64,000 nucleotides of DNA from Peribacillus sp. Bi96 (GTDB lineage Bacteria; Bacillota; Bacilli; Bacillales; DSM-1321): positions 1 through 64,000 of the forward strand of contig NZ_CAKKLV010000010.1 of NCBI RefSeq assembly GCF_918698115.1, written 5' to 3'. Position numbers and translations under genes: made by a program. How positions within the stretch are numbered: the stretch's first letter is position 1; each line of letters starts with the position of its first letter. The notes below the pieces were generated by a model that had not been told where the DNA came from, searched no databases, and worked only from the letters and a program-made list of their open reading frames with translations. This document shows, piece by piece, positions 60,286-64,000 of this stretch.

Positions 60286-62274
60286 TCACCCTTCCGCTTT
60301 TAACTCTAGTATTAAATCACGCAGCTCGGCAGCTCGCTCGAAGTCCAGTGCCTTTGCCGCTTCCTTCATTTCTTTTTCCATGCTTGCCATCACTTTCATA
60401 CGCTCTTTTTTAGGAAGCTTGGCGAGGCTTGGTGCAAGATCCTTTTTGTACGCTTCTCCTTCTTCCGCTACATGAGTAGCCTTTATGGAGTCTCGGATAT
60501 CCTTTTGAATGGTTTGCGGCAGTATTCCATGCTCATTATTATAATTTTCTTGAATTACACGGCGCCGTTTCGTTTCATTAATGGCAAGTTCCATCGAATT
60601 CGTGATGCGGTCTGCATACATGATGACGTGACCGTTGGCATTACGGGCGGCACGGCCCATCGTTTGAATTAGCGATCTTTCTGAGCGAAGGAATCCTTCT
60701 TTATCGGCATCCAGAATGGTCACTAATGAAACTTCCGGAATATCCAATCCTTCACGTAAAAGATTGATTCCAACCAATACATCATATTTGCCCATTCGCA
60801 GCTCCCGGATGATTTCTATCCTTTCGAGGGTTTTCACTTCCGAATGAAGGTACTGGACCTTGATGCCTATTTCCTTTAAATAATCAGTTAAGTCTTCAGA
60901 CATCTTTTTCGTTAATGTCGTAATGAGGACACGTTCGTTCTTTTTGACCCGATCCTGTATTTCACCAATCAAGTCATCTATCTGCCCTTCAATTGGCCGT
61001 ACTTCAATCGTTGGATCCAGCAAGCCGGTAGGACGGATAATCTGCTGAACCATTTCTGGTGTATGCTCAAGTTCATATAGTCCCGGAGTTGCCGAAACGA
61101 ATATCGATTGATGGACCTTTTTTTCAAATTCTTCAAATCTTAGCGGACGGTTATCTTTTGCAGACGGCAGACGGAAGCCATGATCGACGAGTACTTGCTT
61201 ACGTGCCTGATCTCCATTGAACATGCCCCTGATTTGCGAAAGGGTTACGTGCGATTCATCCACGACCAGCAGAAAGTCTTCAGGAAAATAATCCATTAAC
61301 GTGTACGGCGTCGCACCTGCCGGACGAAGCGTTAAATGTCGGGAATAATTCTCGATCCCTGAACAAAAGCCCATTTCCCGCATCATTTCCAAATCATATC
61401 GGGTCCGTTGCTCCAAGCGCTGGGCTTCAAGCAATTTTTCATCTTCCCTTAATTCCGTCAATCGTTCTTCCAGTTCAATCTCGATATTTTGGATGGCTAC
61501 CCTCATTTTCTCTTCGCGGGTTACGAAATGGGAAGCCGGAAAAATGGCAATATGTTCGCGTTCACCGGTGATTTCACCAGTAAGGGCATCGACTTCGCGG
61601 ATACGGTCAATCTCATCCCCGAAAAACTCGACCCGTACGCAATGTTCATCGCGGGAGGCCGGAAAGATTTCGACCACGTCGCCGCGAACGCGGAAAGTCC
61701 CCCGTTGAAAGGCAATATCATTTCGTTCATATTGAATATCCACAAGTCTGTGCAGCAATGCATTTCGTTCTATTTCCATGCCAGTTCGGAGAGAAACGAC
61801 CATCTCCCGGTACTCTTCAGGGGAACCCAGACCATAAATGCACGATACACTGGCAATGATGATGACATCTTTCCTTTCGAACAAAGATGAAGTTGCCGAG
61901 TGACGCAGTTTATCGATCTCATCATTGATGCTTGCATCTTTTTCGATGAATGTATCAGTGGATGGAACATAAGCCTCTGGCTGATAGTAATCATAATAGC
62001 TAACGAAGTATTCGACGGCATTATTAGGGAAAAACTCTTTGAACTCACTGTAAAGTTGCCCTGCCAACGTTTTATTGTGGGCGATGACAAGAGTCGGTTT
62101 ATTGATTTGCTGAATCACATTGGAAACGGTGAAAGTTTTCCCTGTCCCCGTCGCCCCCAATAATGTCTGCATTTCCTTTCCTTCTTTAATGCCATCGACA
62201 AGCATTTCAATTGCTGCAGGTTGATCCCCTTGAGGAGAGTATTTTGAGACTAACTCAAATTTATCCTTCACCAA
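60286..62274 (-). CDS. uvrB: Excinuclease ABC subunit UvrB
   Basis: Helicase-like subunit that verifies damage and recruits UvrC. The 662-aa protein has Walker A GATGTGKT (40-47), the beta-hairpin [12 protein letters not shown] (about 93), helicase motifs DESH (about 339) and QTMGRAARN, and a C-terminal UVR domain ([22 protein letters not shown]). It is first in uvrBA; a partial LexA-type box lies upstream. Confidence 0.98.
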   Translation of the reverse strand: MVKDKFELVSKYSPQGDQPAAIEMLVDGIKEGKEMQTLLGATGTGKTFTVSNVIQQINKPTLVIAHNKTLAGQLYSEFKEFFPNNAVEYFVSYYDYYQPEAYVPSTDTFIEKDASINDEIDKLRHSATSSLFERKDVIIIASVSCIYGLGSPEEYREMVVSLRTGMEIERNALLHRLVDIQYERNDIAFQRGTFRVRGDVVEIFPASRDEHCVRVEFFGDEIDRIREVDALTGEITGEREHIAIFPASHFVTREEKMRVAIQNIEIELEERLTELREDEKLLEAQRLEQRTRYDLEMMREMGFCSGIENYSRHLTLRPAGATPYTLMDYFPEDFLLVVDESHVTLSQIRGMFNGDQARKQVLVDHGFRLPSAKDNRPLRFEEFEKKVHQSIFVSATPGLYELEHTPEMVQQIIRPTGLLDPTIEVRPIEGQIDDLIGEIQDRVKKNERVLITTLTKKMSEDLTDYLKEIGIKVQYLHSEVKTLERIEIIRELRMGKYDVLVGINLLREGLDIPEVSLVTILDADKEGFLRSERSLIQTMGRAARNANGHVIMYADRITNSMELAINETKRRRVIQENYNNEHGILPQTIQKDIRDSIKATHVAEEGEAYKKDLAPSLAKLPKKERMKVMASMEKEMKEAAKALDFERAAELRDLILELKAEG

Positions 62275-62403
62275 GCATAGCCTCCTATTGAAATATTTTT
62301 ATATGAAAAACGGGACATGACCATATCCCTTCTATTTATTCCGGTTTATGAATGTATATATACACATTCTACCACAATAGCCTCAAAACAAACCAGCAAA
62401 AAG

Positions 62404-62417
62404 CGAACATCCATTCT
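62404..62417 (-). promoter_or_regulatory. Possible LexA (DinR) box upstream of uvrBA
   Basis: CGAAC-N4-ATTCT resembles the SOS box CGAAC-N4-GTTCG with two mismatches in the second arm. It lies about 130 bases before uvrB, which is SOS-controlled in B. subtilis. Confidence 0.4.
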
Positions 62418-62470
62418 GTTTTTAGGATATGGACTCTATGGGCGTCGGAGTGTAAATGCAAGTTGAGTAC

Positions 62471-62499
62471 AAAAAAAGCACCTTTGATGTCAGGCGCTC
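62471..62499 (-). terminator. Terminator overlapping the end of csbA
   Basis: On the minus strand AGCGCCT pairs with AGGTGCT (one G-U) and is followed by TTTTTTT. The csbA stop codon lies inside the loop region. Confidence 0.75.
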
Positions 62500-62720
62500 T
62501 TGGATGTTCGTTTCATCATTCTTTTTGATAACCAAAATCCCACTGTCAGGGATAATGCATCAACGATGATCAATAAATTTGTATGCGTATAACCTTTATA
62601 TGCAGACGCTGTAATCAGGGCAACAGTTAAAACAAGTCCCACGACATTGTTATAGGTAACCCTTGAAAATAACATGACAAGTAGACAAGGAAGGAAAAGG
62701 GCAGAAAGAATTTTAATCAT
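62490..62720 (-). CDS. csbA: Small membrane protein CsbA
   Basis: A 76-aa protein with about three hydrophobic segments (3-17, 27-41, 47-62) and a basic C-terminus (SKRMMKRTSK). B. subtilis csbA is sigma-B-controlled and lies before uvrBA, as here. Its function is unknown. ATG 62720 follows AAAGGAG. I could not find a clear sigma-B promoter upstream. Confidence 0.88.
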   Translation of the reverse strand: MIKILSALFLPCLLVMLFSRVTYNNVVGLVLTVALITASAYKGYTHTNLLIIVDALSLTVGFWLSKRMMKRTSKSA

Positions 62721-62856
62721 TTTTTCATCTCCTTTATAAGAGAAAAATAGAGTAGTTTCAGTTTAAATGATTATGAAGTTTTTTGCCAATCTATTTCCTG
62801 CTTGATTTCATATCTTCTTCAGAAGAACGTTCCAGCCATTCACTCAATTATTCCCA

Positions 62857-62902
62857 TAAAAAAAGGAAGCCAACCCTTTTAAAAGGAGTAGCTTCTTTTT
62901 TT
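62857..62902 (-). terminator. Terminator after the catalase gene
   Basis: GAAGC..CCTTTT / AAAAGG..GCTTC form an interrupted stem, followed on the minus strand by a run of seven A-complement T. It lies just past the catalase stop codon. Confidence 0.8.
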
Positions 62903-62908
62903 GACCAA

Positions 62909-64000
62909 TCAATATGGATCTGCTTCATGTCCTTTTTTTGCTGCATCCTCTGGGTTATCCGTTCCACCTAGAGGTTTTGAAGAATTCGTATGTTCAGAAG
63001 CTGAAGCTAGTCCCTCTTTTAGTCTGCGGCCATATTCTTCATCAGCCTCTGCAGCAAGAGCTATCATTTTTTCTTGAATGCGTGGGTCTGCCGGAGCTAA
63101 TGCCGATACTAAATTGGAGATTAAATCATCTCTTTCCCAATCTTCAAATTCACGATATGTTTCACCAGCCTGTTTCGTATTGCTTTGGCGATCAATTGTT
63201 TCACGGACCAGTTTTCCTTCTACAAATGGTGTATGCTCTTTACCCGTTTGCTCGGCTTCCTTCAACCCGCCTACAGTTGATGGCTCATAGTTGATGTGAG
63301 GGCTTTGATTCCCTCTGCCAACTTCATATTGCATCTGGCCGCCAGTCTGATTCGTGGCTGTTGGTTTCTTTGGAGCATTAATCGGCAATTGCAGATAATT
63401 CGCTCCAACTCGGTGACGTTGTGTATCAGAATAAGAGAATGTACGTCCCTGTAACATCTTGTCATCCGAGAAGTCCAGTCCGTCCACCAAGACGCCCGTA
63501 CCGAATGCAGCCTGTTCGACTTCAGTGAAATAGTCTTCCGGATTTTTATTCAGTACCATCGTACCAACATGCAGCCATGGGAACTCATCCTTCGGCCAGA
63601 TCTTCGTATCATCCAGCGGATCAAAATCCAACTCAGGATGATCATCATCACTGATGATTTGTACGTTTAAATCCCATTCCGGATATTCCCCACGTTCAAT
63701 CGCTTCATATAAGTCCTGTGTGGCATGATTGAAATTCGTAGCTTGAATTTCATTGGCCTCTTTCTGTGTCAAGTTCTTGATCCCCTGTTTCGGTTCCCAG
63801 TGATACTTGACAAGTACGGCTTTGCCTTCTTCATTCACCCATTTATAAGTATTGACGCCCGACCCTTGCATCATTCGGTAATTGGCTGGAATGCCCCAAG
63901 GGGAGAATACAAATGTGACCATATGAAATGTTTCCGGTGAGCTGGAGCAAAAATCGAAAATCCTTCTGCCATCCTGGATATTCGTGACCGGATCCGGTTT
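62909..64000 (-). CDS. Catalase (3' part, gene runs off the window)
   Basis: Heme catalase dismuting hydrogen peroxide. The frame is open past the in-frame ATG at 63922 to the window edge, with catalase sequence ([36 protein letters not shown]), so at least 363 C-terminal residues are present and the N-terminal third is missing. The proximal heme ligand Tyr is in [15 protein letters not shown] polar C-terminal extension follows the core. Small-subunit type; KatA or KatX cannot be separated with confidence. Confidence 0.93.
   Translation of the reverse strand, partial: KPDPVTNIQDGRRIFDFCSSSPETFHMVTFVFSPWGIPANYRMMQGSGVNTYKWVNEEGKAVLVKYHWEPKQGIKNLTQKEANEIQATNFNHATQDLYEAIERGEYPEWDLNVQIISDDDHPELDFDPLDDTKIWPKDEFPWLHVGTMVLNKNPEDYFTEVEQAAFGTGVLVDGLDFSDDKMLQGRTFSYSDTQRHRVGANYLQLPINAPKKPTATNQTGGQMQYEVGRGNQSPHINYEPSTVGGLKEAEQTGKEHTPFVEGKLVRETIDRQSNTKQAGETYREFEDWERDDLISNLVSALAPADPRIQEKMIALAAEADEEYGRRLKEGLASASEHTNSSKPLGGTDNPEDAAKKGHEADPY

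Noticed and set aside
62721-62800. Sigma-B promoter before csbA
   Set aside because: No GTTT-N12-15-GGGWAW arrangement in the correct orientation could be found.

Overview
The window looks like chromosomal DNA from a low-GC Gram-positive Bacillaceae bacterium, probably of the Bacillus/Peribacillus type. The inference rests on gene order: desK-desR-des, tmRNA-smpB-rnr-est-secG, cggR-gapA-pgk-tpiA-gpmI-eno, rpoN (sigL), clpP next to the yvcI-rapZ-glmR-whiA-crh cluster, trxB, the his operon, hprK-lgt-yvoD-ppaX-yvoF, and yvlB-uvrA-uvrB-csbA. All of these follow Bacillus subtilis-like order. No prophage, CRISPR array, rRNA operon or intact insertion sequence is visible. The window is mostly core genome with a few accessory patches.

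Layout. 1-3.7 kb: msrA and the membrane-fluidity system desR/desK/des. 4-9.6 kb: a tricarboxylate transporter (tctCBA) with a two-component system. 9.7-11.7 kb: an AEC transporter and a LysR regulator. 11.8-17 kb: a formate dehydrogenase cluster (DUF2294, fdhD, fdhF, DUF1641) whose main gene has an unusual structured leader. 17-22.8 kb: NERD protein, tmRNA, smpB, rnr, est, secG. 23-24.5 kb: a membrane protein and an M15 peptidase lipoprotein. 24.7-32 kb: the glycolytic genes. 32-35 kb: a glutaredoxin-like protein, rpoN, tRNA-Arg and clpP. 35-42 kb: crh, whiA, glmR, rapZ, a Nudix hydrolase, trxB and a TPR protein. 42-49 kb: hisZGDBHAF(IE). 49-51.3 kb: an acidic LPKTA surface protein, a class D sortase and a 47-codon ORF. 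51.3-55.2 kb: yvoF, ppaX, yvoD, lgt, hprK. 55.2-56 kb: a non-genic patch with a dispersed repeat and a decayed IS1182-type transposase. 56-64 kb: yvlB, uvrA, uvrB, csbA and the 3' part of a catalase gene that runs off the window.

Regulation is unusually legible. Carbon catabolite control is represented by proteins (HprK, Crh, PpaX) and by cre-like sites: a full consensus match before tctC, one inside the rpoN leader, and a weaker one upstream of the pgk promoter. A two-repeat CggR operator precedes cggR. clpP has a sigma-B-type promoter and a CtsR box. yvlB has a sigma-W promoter. A perfect palindrome precedes des where DesR should act.

The least explained items are the fdhF leader (terminator hairpin, alternative pairing and a short uORF), two intergenic palindromes with identical 8-base arms at 24.5 and 57.3 kb, a period-20 repeat beside the tmRNA gene, and the small ORFs beside the sortase and formate dehydrogenase clusters.
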